A stretch of 64,000 nt of DNA, taken from Dipylidium caninum. Taxonomy: Eukaryota; Platyhelminthes; Cestoda; Cyclophyllidea; Dipylidiidae. The stretch is from assembly GCA_017562135.1 (NCBI GenBank), contig QEYB01001685.1:930001-994000 (forward strand), in the 5' to 3' direction. The position numbers and the translations under genes are program-made. Positions 1 through 10,789 of the stretch are shown here, one piece after another (the stretch's first letter is position 1; every line of letters begins with the position of its first letter). The notes beneath the pieces are model-generated. The model had not been told where the DNA came from. It did no database searches and saw only the letters and a list, made by a program, of their open reading frames with translations.

Positions 1-70
1 GTTCCCACTGCCCAACGTCGTGTGATACACCTCGCCTCCCCTTTGTAGAACTTTTGATCACATACGCAAG

Positions 71-240
71 ATAATGATTTCGGAGAATCCACTGGACAGC
101 ATCGGTTCCCTCGCGTCCTGTTCGAGGGCGTGTGGATTTCTTTGGTTGGTCAAACGACTGTCCAACTCTGGTCTACCAGCACATTCCAACTCACGTGTCA
201 GCGCGATATTCAGGACTGTCTACCATCTCAGGCAGCAAAT
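71..240 (+). CDS. exon, propeller-like blade of the upstream gene
   Basis: The open frame reads FGESTGQHRFPRVLF, then VWISLVGQTTVQLWST. It ends AAT|GTACGT at phase 0. The 5' border is uncertain: the in-frame stop at 55-57 and an AG at 69-70 put it near 71. Another frame is also open here but lacks any propeller signature. Confidence 0.5.
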
Positions 241-1938
241 GTACGTCTTATAGCCATTCCTTATTAACTCAAACAGTTGCTTCAAATGTTCGACGAGCGC
301 TGGACACTGTCTGCCCTCGTCTGTTCGCTTGTCTACTTTGACCGAGGCCCGTCAACTAATATTGTCTCTTTCCTCCACTAACAGGAGACAGATGAATCCG
401 AAAATCCGGAGAGAATTACTGCGGTACTGTCAAATGACTCCCATCTCTTCATTGGCACCGGCTCGGGCAATGTTCTCATCTATAAGACGCTTAAGTGGAA
501 GACTGCGACGACATCGCAGAGTAAATTGTGGTTTTTCAAAGGCCAGTAATTTTTCTGTCTCTTCCTTTTTCGCCTTTCTCTCCTGTTTCGATCTACGATG
601 CTGACTTTCAGTCATTTCAGGCGCCCACTGGTGGAAAAAGAAGTATCCACTGATGAAAATCATGACATGTGCCTTCCATAATCCACCATAATAAGACAGA
701 CTTTTAAATCATGCAAAATTTGAGTAAAATAAGTATAGTGATTTTAGTTGGACTTTCTGGAGACACTCAACCGCCCATTTTATCCTTCAAATTGCCAACT
801 GCCAGAGACCTGAGGATGTAAAGAAACGATCCATGTCCTCGTCTCACCGCCTTTTGCGGCCTGTACTTTATGGAAGTGGTTTTCTTTGTAAACAGCGAGA
901 AATCGGTTGCAAAATTACCGTCATAGTGCCCCAGTCAACGAGTACCAAAACAATACACTTCCTATGAGTCGGGGTGTGATGAAGAGTCTGCAGAATAAAT
1001 ACAACAATTCTGACGTTGATGAAGAAATCGCTGCGAATGGTAACTTGGAGGCGGCTTCAAAGGCGACTGATCCGCATAGTCCTCAACATTCCCTTCCTCA
1101 GTCAGGCGATCGTGAAGACAAGGTGAGGTTTGCCTTCTTCACTCACTCTCGGAGAGAATTTACGAAAGTTTCCCACTAACTGGCTGGTTAATCCCTCATT
1201 GTGTAGAAGAACTTGACTACGCAGCAGACTGAGGAGCCATCGGGGACGAAGGGGAAGGCCGCTGTCAGCGATTCTCTCAACCTCCTCTACAATGCCAAAT
1301 CGAAAGTCACCGAATCGCCGATTCGTGCCTTTATACAGGTCAAGTAAGTTCCTCCGACGACTATAGTCGGCTAGTTGGTAAGATGGAGTTAATCGGGGGT
1401 GAGACCGTGTTCTGGACTCCAGGGGATGCTAAATCCAAACCGATTTTTATTCAAACAAAAGCTCAACTTTCCTTAAAAGTGTGCGAAGTGTAAGGTGTCT
1501 TTTCAAATGTGTATGTGTCAAATGGTGGAAGCAAACTTCTTCTAGCAAGGAGCGTAGGTGGGAAGCTAAGGCAAAATCACTACTACTTCGTACGCTCCTT
1601 CATATAACTCTAGAAATAAACACGGACCGTGCATCATCTCCTTCTCCCAACGCGGCAATGAGGACGATGCCGTCCTGAAGTGGATGCAGACAAACAAAAC
1701 CGTAGGTTACTTCCCTTTATTCCTTCATTAATCGTTTTGTGCACTCAGTTGACCCTTTTACGGCGGTTAAGTGTGAGTGGTAGGAGATGGCACAAACTCA
1801 GTTCTTAAGTTAATTTCCCATCACGTCTTGTTGCGTCTCTCGGATTAACTGACCAGAATTGAAACCAAAACCCTTAAATTCCTACAGAATCCTCCGCGAA
1901 AGCTTCATGGCGCATGTTGTGGTGTACCTGTGGTTTAA
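71..1938 (+). CDS. 3' end of a multi-exon gene; WD40/beta-propeller-like C-terminus
   Basis: Six exons join in frame (about 71-240, 385-520, 896-1122, 1207-1343, 1614-1701, 1888-1938) with GT..AG introns and matching phases (0, 1, 0, 2, 0), ending at TAA 1936-1938. The first two carry propeller-like blades: VWISLVGQTTVQLWST, then HLFIGTGSGNVLIYK. The third and fourth are polar and low in complexity (Asn/Ser/Gln/Glu rich). The fifth reads GPCIISFSQRGNEDDAVLKW and the protein ends CCGVPVV. 'Hydrophobic-IGTGSGNVLIY' blades of this sort occur near the C-terminus of LRRK kinases, ARHGEF10/17-type Rho GEFs and JIP3/4 scaffolds. The visible part does not decide between them, so no symbol is given. 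The 5' part lies outside the window. The -VPVV end could be a PDZ ligand, which is only a guess. Confidence 0.6.
385..520 (+). CDS. exon, propeller-like blade of the upstream gene
   Basis: The acceptor is pyrimidine-rich (ctccactaacag) and the exon starts GAG ACA GAT. It encodes ERITAVLSNDSHLFIGTGSG followed by NVLIYKTLKWK and ends CAGA|GTAAAT at phase 1, which fits the next exon. A second possible donor 3' of this one would read through into a lower-quality extension. Confidence 0.55.
896..1122 (+). CDS. exon, polar linker of the upstream gene
   Basis: It starts after aaacag with 2 nt that complete a Thr codon. It encodes a polar sequence with YRHSAPVNEYQNN and SDVDEEIAANGN, rich in Asn, Ser and Gln, and ends GAC AAG|GTGAGG at phase 0. 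No known domain is visible; it looks like a disordered linker. Confidence 0.55.
1207..1343 (+). CDS. exon of the upstream gene
   Basis: The acceptor is attgtgtag and the donor AA|GTAAGT is near-perfect, at phase 2. It encodes KNLTTQQTEEPSGTKGK and then SDSLNLLYNAKSKV, ending FIQV. The preceding intron is only 84 nt. Confidence 0.55.
1614..1701 (+). CDS. exon of the upstream gene
   Basis: The acceptor ataactctag is followed by one base completing Lys, then NKHGPCIISFSQRGNEDDA and VLKWMQTNKT. The donor ACC|GTAGGT is at phase 0. The block resembles a terminal beta-strand segment of a propeller. An overlapping ORF in another frame is a shadow. Confidence 0.5.
1888..1938 (+). CDS. terminal coding exon of the upstream gene
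   Basis: The acceptor cctacag is followed by 16 codons, NPPRKLHGACCGVPVV, and TAA. A candidate AATAAA polyadenylation signal lies at 2706-2711, which would make a 3' UTR of about 0.8 kb. An out-of-frame reading (ILRESFMAHVVVYLWFK) is possible but disagrees with the phase of the exon before. Confidence 0.45.
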   Translation, partial: NPPRKLHGACCGVPVV

Positions 1939-2705
1939 GTTAAGAAGTCGAAAAGGCGACGACTTCTGCAGAGCGTGAAGGCCCTAGAGAAGAGGCATCT
2001 ACACTGATATAAGAGATTGTTTCTGCACTGTAGAACGTCGGTGCTGCGCTATGGGAGATCCTCGCCCCAATTACTTCCAGATCGGTCTTTAGCCATGACC
2101 ATTTATACACTTCCAGATGCTCGGTTCTCGGTACAGATGGATTTGTTATGATGCAGTATCTGAACTGGCGATCCATCGACGTTGTTTCGTCGCATTTAGT
2201 AGCTCAAGGTGGTAACATAGTAATGAATGAACGACCATTGTCATCCTTTTGCTTCAGAGGTGGCTTGTCGCCTCCAGTTAGGGCTTTAAAATTCCTTCTA
2301 ACCCGTGGTCAAGTTTCTTGTCAGGCTCAGACCCTTTCCTGACTGGCGTAGTCGATGGAGCACTCTTGGTAGGCCCTGTAGTAGTTTGACCTCTGTCGTG
2401 GCATTTTCTGATCTGGGAGTAAGGGGCACTAGTCGTCCCCAAACTCTTAGTTAAAATGCCGATTTACGGCAGAAACGAACATTTTTAGTGGTTGATTTGC
2501 GGTCTTAAATCACTTTAAGGAATCGTAATTTGGTCGTGCATAACCTCTTCAACAAGGTAACAAACTTGCGATATTCAGGAATTACACTCCCATGGGGTGT
2601 CATGTTCGTTCGTCATGACCCCAAGTAGCCCCTACAAGTTCCACTTGTTTAAGCAGGAGACTTTTCTACTTATAGTTCACGAGTAGTAATGTTAGTATGT
2701 GCTTT

Positions 2706-2711
2706 AATAAA
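2706..2711 (+). terminator. candidate polyadenylation signal
   Basis: AATAAA on the plus strand, 0.77 kb after the stop of the upstream gene. There is no independent evidence that it is used. Confidence 0.3.
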
Positions 2712-3664
2712 GTGGACCGGACAGGAGAATAGATTTTAAGGAGCTCAAGAGATGCATAGGGCTCTGGATTTTAAAAAAAAGAAGGAGTTAATTTTATTAT
2801 CATGCTTAAAGGGCAACCAGTGGACTAACGGCCCAATGTTTGAGCTTCGTCTCGAGGACTCCACTCCCATTCTACCGGCCTACATGAGAAGTGCCGCTCT
2901 CCGAAAATTTTCGTCTGCAGACACCAGACGATGACGCTTTTTATGTCCTCTCTGAAACCCATCATCTTCCGCTCACTTTTTCTCGCCCTCTCCCCCCCCC
3001 CCAATCATCCTTGATCGTGTGAATCAGATCTCTCTACCGTCTGACACATTGTCACTTTCTCCTCCCCCCTTGCATGTACACTTTTTCAATGGAATTTGTC
3101 TACTGAAGAATGGCAGTAACATAGTCGTGGCGATGTGGTACATTGCGGCAGAGGGGATTCTGACAACCCACATTTGTCCAAATTGGACTGTGCCAAAGTT
3201 TGGAGGTGATTAACTGTTTTGTCCCGGTCGCTGGTGTCACTTTAGACAGCGAGGGTTCACGAGATCACGGCACTTACAAGGCTGGGAGAAACACTCACCC
3301 CACCGAAAGCAGCAGCAAGTGGGAGGAGGGGTGGCGGGGAAGATTCCGGCCAGGCAGAAGTGAAAAATAATGGGGGATTTGGGGTACTAGTGAACTGGAG
3401 CCAGTCGGTACACCGCCATCTCGCGAACCTGCTTGTAGAAGTTGCGGTAAAACATGGCATACAACCGCAAGTCTTAGCGTTGACCAACACTAATTTAGGC
3501 TAATGTGCACTTTTATGGACCTGAGGGTGAAATTTGCGTAAATAAATGCGGATTTTTATGGGTTAGGAGGAAAGTGCAGTCCCCGCTCGTCGCCCTTCCC
3601 CTTCACTCCTTTTTACGCTTTATTCAAGTATTCATCCAAGCATGAATATCCCAACACACTGACT

Positions 3665-3682
3665 GTGTGTGTGTGTGTGTGT
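3665..3682. repeat. (GT)n microsatellite
   Basis: An uninterrupted alternating GT tract of about nine repeats. Confidence 0.9.
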
Positions 3683-4059
3683 CCTCAGATGAGGTCCTGT
3701 TTTGATTAGTGGAACAGGCTAGAAAAAAACCGAAGAAAACGAGAGACACAAGGGTTTGGCTTAACACCTTATGAGTATTTGTGCCACTCTCCGTAATCAC
3801 CTGCCCACACGAAGCGTGTCTCTACTCCCTCAGGCCTGTCGCCCGTCAATCACGAGGACCCGCGCTCGATCGGGCCGCTTGGCAGAGGACTGGGTGGCGG
3901 GGAAGGCACTCAAATCGCTACACCTGTATCTTTTTCGTTTTGCCAACAAAAGCGCATTCCGTGCGTGGTAGTTACTTTCTCTTTATCCACTTTTTCCATT
4001 GGAGTTATTTTGAGGCTTCCTCAATAAAGTCAAAAAAGTGGGTATCCTTATTTATTTAT

Positions 4060-4080
4060 GTGTGTGTGTGTGTGTGTGTG
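4060..4080. repeat. (GT)n microsatellite
   Basis: An alternating TG tract of about ten units, 0.4 kb from a similar tract at 3665-3682. Confidence 0.9.
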
Positions 4081-4403
4081 TATTCTCTGTGCGTTTGTAA
4101 AGCACCCAAGGCCATTATCAGGCCAAATATGAAGCAGGAAGCTTGGGCCGAGACTCACCTAACTTGAGGGTTGGAGGAGAACTAATAGCAACATACATTT
4201 ACATTAAAGGCGATGACGAGATTAAATCAAACTAATGGAAGGCAAAGAGCCTGCCTTCCCTAAGTGGGTTTTGGCGATTCCTGGCATTCGGTGGGGGTAC
4301 TGCTCCCGGGCCGAGTTGAAGGACTAGTCGAGACGAGAGATGCGCGTAGATAAAAATCTGAAAGGATTAATCTCCTTGGCGCTTGAAAAAAGGCGGCCCT
4401 CTA

Positions 4404-4430
4404 TTAGGTTGGAAACTATGAAAGGGGCGT
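4404..4430. repeat. terminal inverted repeat of mariner-like element 1 (3' end)
   Basis: The sequence GGTTGGAAACTATGAAAGG is shared with the 5' ends of the elements at 18655 and 27562 and is flanked by a TA dinucleotide. Confidence 0.7.
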
Positions 4431-5694
4431 TGAGAATGAGTGGTTAGCACAAAAGTGTAATTTTCCAAATCATTTATTAGATTAAATCGAAATAAGTTCA
4501 TTTGGTAGCTACAACTTTATGCAAAGATTGGTTGAGTTATATACACCTTTTAGGAAAAAATCTTTACTTTGAGACTTAATAAACAATTTAACATTTTACC
4601 AAAATTATTTTGGTTATTGTATTTTTCCTCTTAATTTATCGCCATGTTAATGAACATAGCAATAATTGGTACGAGAAACGCCTGGTGAGTGAAGAGAATG
4701 CGATTAGATGTCACATGGTGGAGAATTTATTTAATTTTTCGACAGTAGGTGAAGCTTCATGTGGTCGTCGTTCAACGTTGTGGCCATGCAGTTGGATCAT
4801 GTCGTGCCGACTGAGTGATGCTGGTTGTTTTTCCCATAGTCATAAGTCTCCTCTCATGCCTGGCATAAATTTCATTTATGGCAATGGGACTCCTCCACTC
4901 TTGTGGTTTCGTCTGCTTGACGGGCGGTCATCAGGATTTTTTTGATGAAATTTCGACTTGAAAGAGTGTCCTGAGGCTGTACTCTTATCTAACCGTGTTT
5001 CCGGTCTACTTCGATTATCAAATAAAATCCACTTTTCGTCACAAGTGGTGATTTGGTGCTAAAAATAGGTGGCAGTCGTGAATTGCAAAGGAAGCAATGA
5101 GGATACTCATCTCATCGAGCAGTCGCTCGATCATCTGGAGTTGCTTCAGTCTGCACGACCGGCACAACTGAGTACATTTTTTTATTTTAGCATTTCTTGA
5201 CGCAGATTCTTGAACACAACAGACTGTACGCCAAGTTTTAAGTTGAAACCTAAGTTCACGACTTGTTTATCGGGACGGAATCGGGTTCCACAGTCGTCAT
5301 CATCGTTATTTACTCCTCGTCTTCAACATGCACTGGTGGTTCACTTCAAAGCGTCTTGACGATTCTCAACCTGTCAGAACGAAAGTTTTGGAACGAGCAT
5401 CTATTATGTTTACCATTAGTAGATCCATCACCGAATGCCGCATTAACGTTCCTCGAAACTTTTTGAGCTGCGCTATGATTCAATTTGGAATTATATAAGA
5501 AAAGTAGATGCACGCCGGGCTTTATTTGCGTCTGCTTCCGGGGGAAAATGAAGTAGAAGTAGGATAAGACCATGGGAAAATTTTATGAAATGAGTACGTT
5601 TTTGAATAAAACATCGAGCGCACTTGGCAATGCATCTCTCTCAGTCGCAGCTGAACACAGTCTAAACAAAAAACACCCCTTTCAGCCCACCAGA
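4404..5694 (-). mobile_element. mariner-like element 1, degenerate, minus orientation
   Basis: The right-hand (plus-coordinate low) end reads TTAGGTTGGAAACTATGAAA next to a TA. The other end, 5671-5694, is its imperfect inverted copy (acacccctttca...cccacc) followed by TA. The length is 1.29 kb, as usual for mariner. On the minus strand, 5346-5540 reads LNHSAAQKVSRNVNAAFGDG and then CSFQNFRSDRL, which is the mariner N-terminal helix-turn-helix region (HSAAxxxRNINxAFG). The rest is broken by stops and frameshifts. It shares terminal repeats and coding remnants with the elements at 18655 and 27562, so the three belong to one family. Confidence 0.8.
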
Positions 5695-8590
5695 TAGGCG
5701 GTGTTGGGGTGGCTCTTCGCCAAAAGCTTCAACACCGCTAATTACCGCTAGGCATTAAAGCAAATTGTCGAATGGCTTCCATCGGTGTTCGGCGATGCGG
5801 TTCGGTGAGCGCAGATGCCATTCACCCTCCGCACCCGCGAGGCTCGAGTGGGGGGCCACTACATAGCTTAAATTCAACAGAACTAAGAACTAGCGAGTTA
5901 CCACACTCCCCTCGTATATGCAGGACACACGCCGTAGTAAGGGACTGCACCGTAAGGTGGAACGAGCGCACTGGTCAAAATTTCTTAACTGTAAGAATGT
6001 GTTTTAGCATTTGCTTCCAGCCACGCCATGGGACCATTTTTGTGTACCATTTTAAAAATGACAGGTCGTCAACTGACGAGGATGGTGACTTTCCGGTTTT
6101 GGGACGACCTGTCGCCTCGCATTGTTGATCAACCAGGTTTTTCGGTATGCCAGGACCGAATCCGTGGACTTGGAAAAGCGTCATGTGCCTCTTACCCACT
6201 TCCTACTAAAGTGGTGGGGTTAATCTTCCCGACCGTGAGAAATCAGGTAGACAAATTTTCTTCCGTGCGGTATTGGAGTCAAAATGAGATGGGGGGATGA
6301 TCGAAGTCGCCTAAATTTACCTTGAGGCGACAAGATGCATTCGTGTCTACGGAGGGCAATTAATTCAGACACTTGGGAATCGGCGCCTACCATTGGCTTT
6401 TCCCACCAACTGTCCCACTCTCGCCAAATGACAACAAGTGTTTTTTTCTAATTAAAAATTCGTTTTCTCGATAGGTGGCCCACCTCGATCCGCGTGTGCA
6501 ACTACCCACTTCGGACTAGCGACATTTCTGCCCAGCGTTCAAGCCACTTTAGAGCTAGACTGAGTTGGGCTGGAGACAGGCGGGAGGAAAGTTTCTTTTC
6601 AGATTTCAAAACATTAAATTTCCTTAAGGAGACGCTTTAAAATTTAGATCAAGCATTAAAAGCCATTAACATTCGAAGATAAGATGAAAGGGTCGGGCTC
6701 TTTTATAACGACATAGAATCATTCGACTTTGGCCCGTCGGGGTTGCTGGATGCGGCCTCACCAAGTCGACCGCAGTCCCTCGCCTTCAGCAGGGAATACC
6801 AGAACGATAAACAGCTTCAGAGGTGTGGAAAATTAGCATAACGACCCGTTGTATTATGCATATCTTTGATGGGAGGGTGTGTAGCAGCAGTTCCACACAG
6901 CTGATTTGCCAAACCGAGTGTAGAGTTGGCAGCAAATATGGGGGCAGCTCTCCTTCTCTCTTTCTTTCCCTCGCCCGGAAAGGTCACCTTAGACAACAGT
7001 TGTTCCACTTAATGTAAGTCGGTTAGGGCAAACAACTCCCATTAATATTATAGCCCTTCGCATTTAGGTTCCACTCCTGTCCATTCGCCTTTAAGCCTGT
7101 CGAGTGCAGACGAGCGGGACTTTCTGTCACTGGCCACCCAGGCATCACATGCTCCCTCGTTGTGGACACATTTTGACAAATCGGGTCCACAATTTGCAAC
7201 ACTATGACCCGGAAGGTTGTCCACCTCGCCTCCTCAGCTGGTTTCCGTAATCTCGATGGTCGGTTTCGTGGAGGAAAGGAGGGCAAATAAGGTAAAATGG
7301 AGGACTACGGAATATGTGTGGTGGATTAGGAATGAAAGCTTTTTAAGTCAGAGGCATGGGCGTTCCCAGTTCCAACAGGATATCCGGTAGTTTTCTGTTT
7401 CCGCAATCCAATCGGTTTCCGCTGTCACCAACAGTTGTGCTCAAACACATCAAAATGTTGACTGAATGCGCATGTACAAATATCCGCGGTCGCATTGAGC
7501 GTGGGTGGACGGGAAATTTTTCTCCTAAAATGATACCATCTTCATCAGCCTTCCCTTTCACTGTAACAGAGTCCTTTCAAAACGCTCAACTTACTTCTCA
7601 GCACGTCACTTTGTCGAAATGGCCGCCAAGACCCGCACATGACTACCTCCGTGGCCCAGTCTATCGGAAATTAACGACTTTCCGCCAACTTGGGGCTCAT
7701 TGCGATCGAGGACATGTGAATACTCGACAAATCTCGCAGTTTGTCCACAGATGTCGCAAAAGAGCAGACACAAAACTGAAGGGATAAAAGTGGGTATGAG
7801 GCTGGGAGATGAATCATACGAAAATTGGAAGGTGGACAGCTCGAGAGTCCCTTTCCGCGCGACCATTAACCCCTCCAATTTAAATCCACTTCTCGCTGTC
7901 TACCGCATCCTACTAACACAACAAATTAATTCATTTTTGATCTGTAAACGGATGTAATCCGATGTTCCTGGCCGTGGGTGGCCCTCGTCCATCATCTACA
8001 TCATCTTTGTTCCTCATCTAGATCGTTTTTTCCACTTGCCTTTCACTGTGCTTATGTCTCGGAGTTCCACTACATTTCCCCACATTTGGGAAGTAAGTCA
8101 ACCATTCTGATAGCAATGCAATTCCATACTCATTATCATCTCAATCGAATGAAGGTCCTTTTTGGACCTTTTACCAAGTGGCTTCAACGTTCATTAGGCA
8201 GATTTGATGCCAGCATTTTGCTCTCTCCCTACACGCACCACCGCTTCCTCCTTCTTTTCTCCCTCCATTGTCATACTGTACTAAAGGTTGGTTAAAGACA
8301 CTTCTTTTTGACCATTTTTTCACCTGAAAGATGCCATAATATAATGCGATGATAGCACCGAGAGGTCACTGAGCCAAACTTTTATCAGCCGTGTCTAAAA
8401 GAATGACAAAACTTGAGGGAAATAGGGATGACAAACGATTGCAGGAAGAACTCATGCTCTGCCAGCGTTTCTGGGAATCGGCATCATGGACTACGGCGAG
8501 CCACGTGGAGATCCACACGACCAGGCCTAAGATAAACATCTAGACGGATACACTTTCAACAATTCAGTACTCCTTTCCTTATTTCCCGCT

Positions 8591-8608
8591 GTCTCTCTCT
8601 CTCTCTCT
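8591..8608. repeat. (CT)n microsatellite
   Basis: A pure CT dinucleotide run. Confidence 0.85.
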
Positions 8609-9302
8609 CGCCAGCTCCTTTACTTCATCAATGCCTCAAACACAAACTCCGTTCTTTCGACATGCGGCCTGGTGCTGCTACACTTCAGTTTCAATTAGGC
8701 CTCTGCGGTAAATCACACGTACGATGAGGTAACGCCCTTTTTATAAATTTCACGAAGGAGACTTTCTCCCTTAGACGTTTATAGAGCTAGTACAATAATT
8801 GCATTACTTCCATTCTCCCTCATAACAGCCTCCGCAGTTTGTGAACTCCCCCATCACCTCCGCTCGCTCTCTCCCCGACCCCCGAAACCCCAATCACATG
8901 CCCCACCTGCGTCCCAACCAATGTAATTACTTTTAGTCGGGTGTGCATTTGCGGAGATCGACTGTCCATGACAAATGTGGATTACCGCTTCAGGTCCAAA
9001 TGAGAGAAGTGGGAGAGCGGGACAAAATAAAAGGTGAGAGCGTGCCCACCATGAATGACCCGAAATGTCGCTTTCTCCCTTGCGGAACAGTTGAACCACA
9101 AATTCTCCCACCCCTCCGATACGATAGTAGGTGTAACCGGGTAAGCACTCAATCCTATTGCTCGAGATTTCGGTGGAATCTACCACAAACCAATGCTGGC
9201 TAAAGCGATGAAACCGCGCATATTCGTCCCATAAAATGAGCGACATGCAATAAAATGAATGGAAGTCTTTAATTGAACAAAGGGCCGGAGAGGGGGTGAG
9301 AA

Positions 9303-9353
9303 AGCGAGAGAGAGAGAGAGAGCGAGGGAGGGAGGGAGGGAGGCAGGGAGAGA
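9303..9353. repeat. purine-only GA/GGGA tract
   Basis: A (GA)n block passes into (GGGA)n-like repeats with very few pyrimidines. The overlapping ORF (Arg/Glu/Gly repeats) is a product of the repeat and not a gene. Confidence 0.85.
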
Positions 9354-10432
9354 GGGAAAACAGCCTATCCTCTACTCAGAGTCCTAAGGGAAGGGACGAA
9401 TACGCGTCCCTCGACGTGTCAACTTGGCCACAATTCGTCCAACAGCGAGGGACATTTTCGTGGCATATAGGCGGGCAGGCGAATACTCCGGTGGCTGCAG
9501 AGACATGCCTCGCCTTTGGTCATCGAATACAGCTGCAGGATTGTCTTTGCCAATTAACTTGGAACCCAGTCACTTTGTAGCCAATCAAAAACGCTGACTG
9601 GTTTGGGCATGCGGCTGTACGAATGCACAACATTTCACTAATACCGCAGAAATTTTAATACAACCGGTCGCCGCGTATTGCAACGAGGGAAGGCAAATGG
9701 TGTGACCAGACCTGAGACACTGAGGCTCTCGTAATGCTCATTTACCACAGTTTGACTTTTATCTGCTGTGTTTGGACTATCCTCGCCGAGAAGGGACTTA
9801 TGCTCACCGAAGTAGGTACGTCCTCTCCCGTGTCCATTCGCTCACCACTTTTTTACTTTTTTAAGTCGTATTTTACCCACTTTCCTTTTTTGTTCTAATG
9901 TCACTTTGATACTCTCTTCATTTCGTGTGATTAATCGGAAGTACCACCGAGAGCCTTACTTTTCACCTAAGTGTTAAGGCGACAAACCCCAAGCTGAATT
10001 GGCTGATGGAAGTATAGAAGCCACCGTACTCTCTACTACAAAATCCCTCATCACAGGCCCAATCACACTGGGCCAGAAATCGGGATTGATGACAGCCTTT
10101 GATTGCACGAAGGTTATATTTGACAGCGTCGAGATACCATTTTGCTTACCACCTTTTTGCTGTTTATATTTGGGAAGGAGATAAGGTTGTTCGGATAACT
10201 GCAGCACTTAGCCCTGTGCCCAGGAGCGAGAGTGAGAGAGTAGGAGGGCACGACTGCTCCACTAATACGAGTAACTGGGGAAAGTGGTGGCCGTAAGCTG
10301 GGCGGTGATGAGTAGAACAATAACAAATCATGTTGTGGCCACTTCGTAAGGCCGCTCCATAGTTAACCGACTCGGCGTTATTTTCGGTGGCTACCTCCCG
10401 ATTACAGGGTAGCGATAAACGCCAATACTACT

Positions 10433-10461
10433 GTTGCCTACTCCCGGGGAGAGTAGGCAAC
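10433..10461. repeat. perfect 11-bp stem inverted repeat
   Basis: gttgcctactc is followed by a 7-nt spacer and its exact reverse complement gagtaggcaac. It lies 0.2 kb upstream of the first recognised neurexin exon. No function is known. Confidence 0.85.
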
Positions 10462-10654
10462 GCCTAAATAATTCAAGCAATATCCCCTTCCGATGCCTGA
10501 TTATTCACTAATTACTACATATGGAGTGATGAGGAGGAATGGGAGAATTTCTCGATGGTCCGAATTACACGCTAATGTACCTGCTTATTGTACACCAGCC
10601 CTCAGGCGAATTGTGATCTTGTTGTCCTTCCTCTTCCCTCTTTCTCCTCTCTAG

Positions 10655-10789
10655 AACCGCGTTGTATGCAATTCGAGGGGGGTACTTTCATAGAAAACCA
10701 TTTCTCGAAAGGCCCCTTGTTCAGCGCAAATGAACAAATATTTCTGCAATTCAAAACAAGTCGGGCAAATGCACCGCTCTTCTTCACGG
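10655..10789 (+). CDS. NRXN: neurexin exon 1 (of those found): start of LNS2
   Basis: A strong pyrimidine tract and ctctctag come before the exon. It starts with 2 nt of a split codon, so at least one coding exon ending in phase 1 must lie upstream. It encodes CMQFEGGTFIENHFSKGPLF, then IFLQFKTSRANAPLFFTG, the usual first strands of an LNS domain. The donor ACGG|GTACGT is at phase 1. Confidence 0.8.

Larger units (their letters stand above)
1939..10654. other. intergenic or 5' neurexin region without recognised exons
   Basis: About 8.7 kb lies between the stop of the upstream gene and the first recognised neurexin exon. It holds a 1.29-kb mariner relic (4404-5694), GT repeats (3665-3682, 4060-4080), a CT run (8591-8608) and a purine-rich tract (9303-9353). 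Several open frames of 60-140 codons exist, but none has a recognisable domain and none shows the EGF spacing or LNS motifs expected of the missing neurexin N-terminus. The neurexin promoter and signal-peptide exon should lie here unless the first exon is nested in the upstream gene. Confidence 0.6.

Noticed and set aside
9296..9580. 94-codon plus-strand open frame starting with Arg/Glu repeats
   Set aside because: Its first part is the GA/GGGA repeat, and the rest has no domain.
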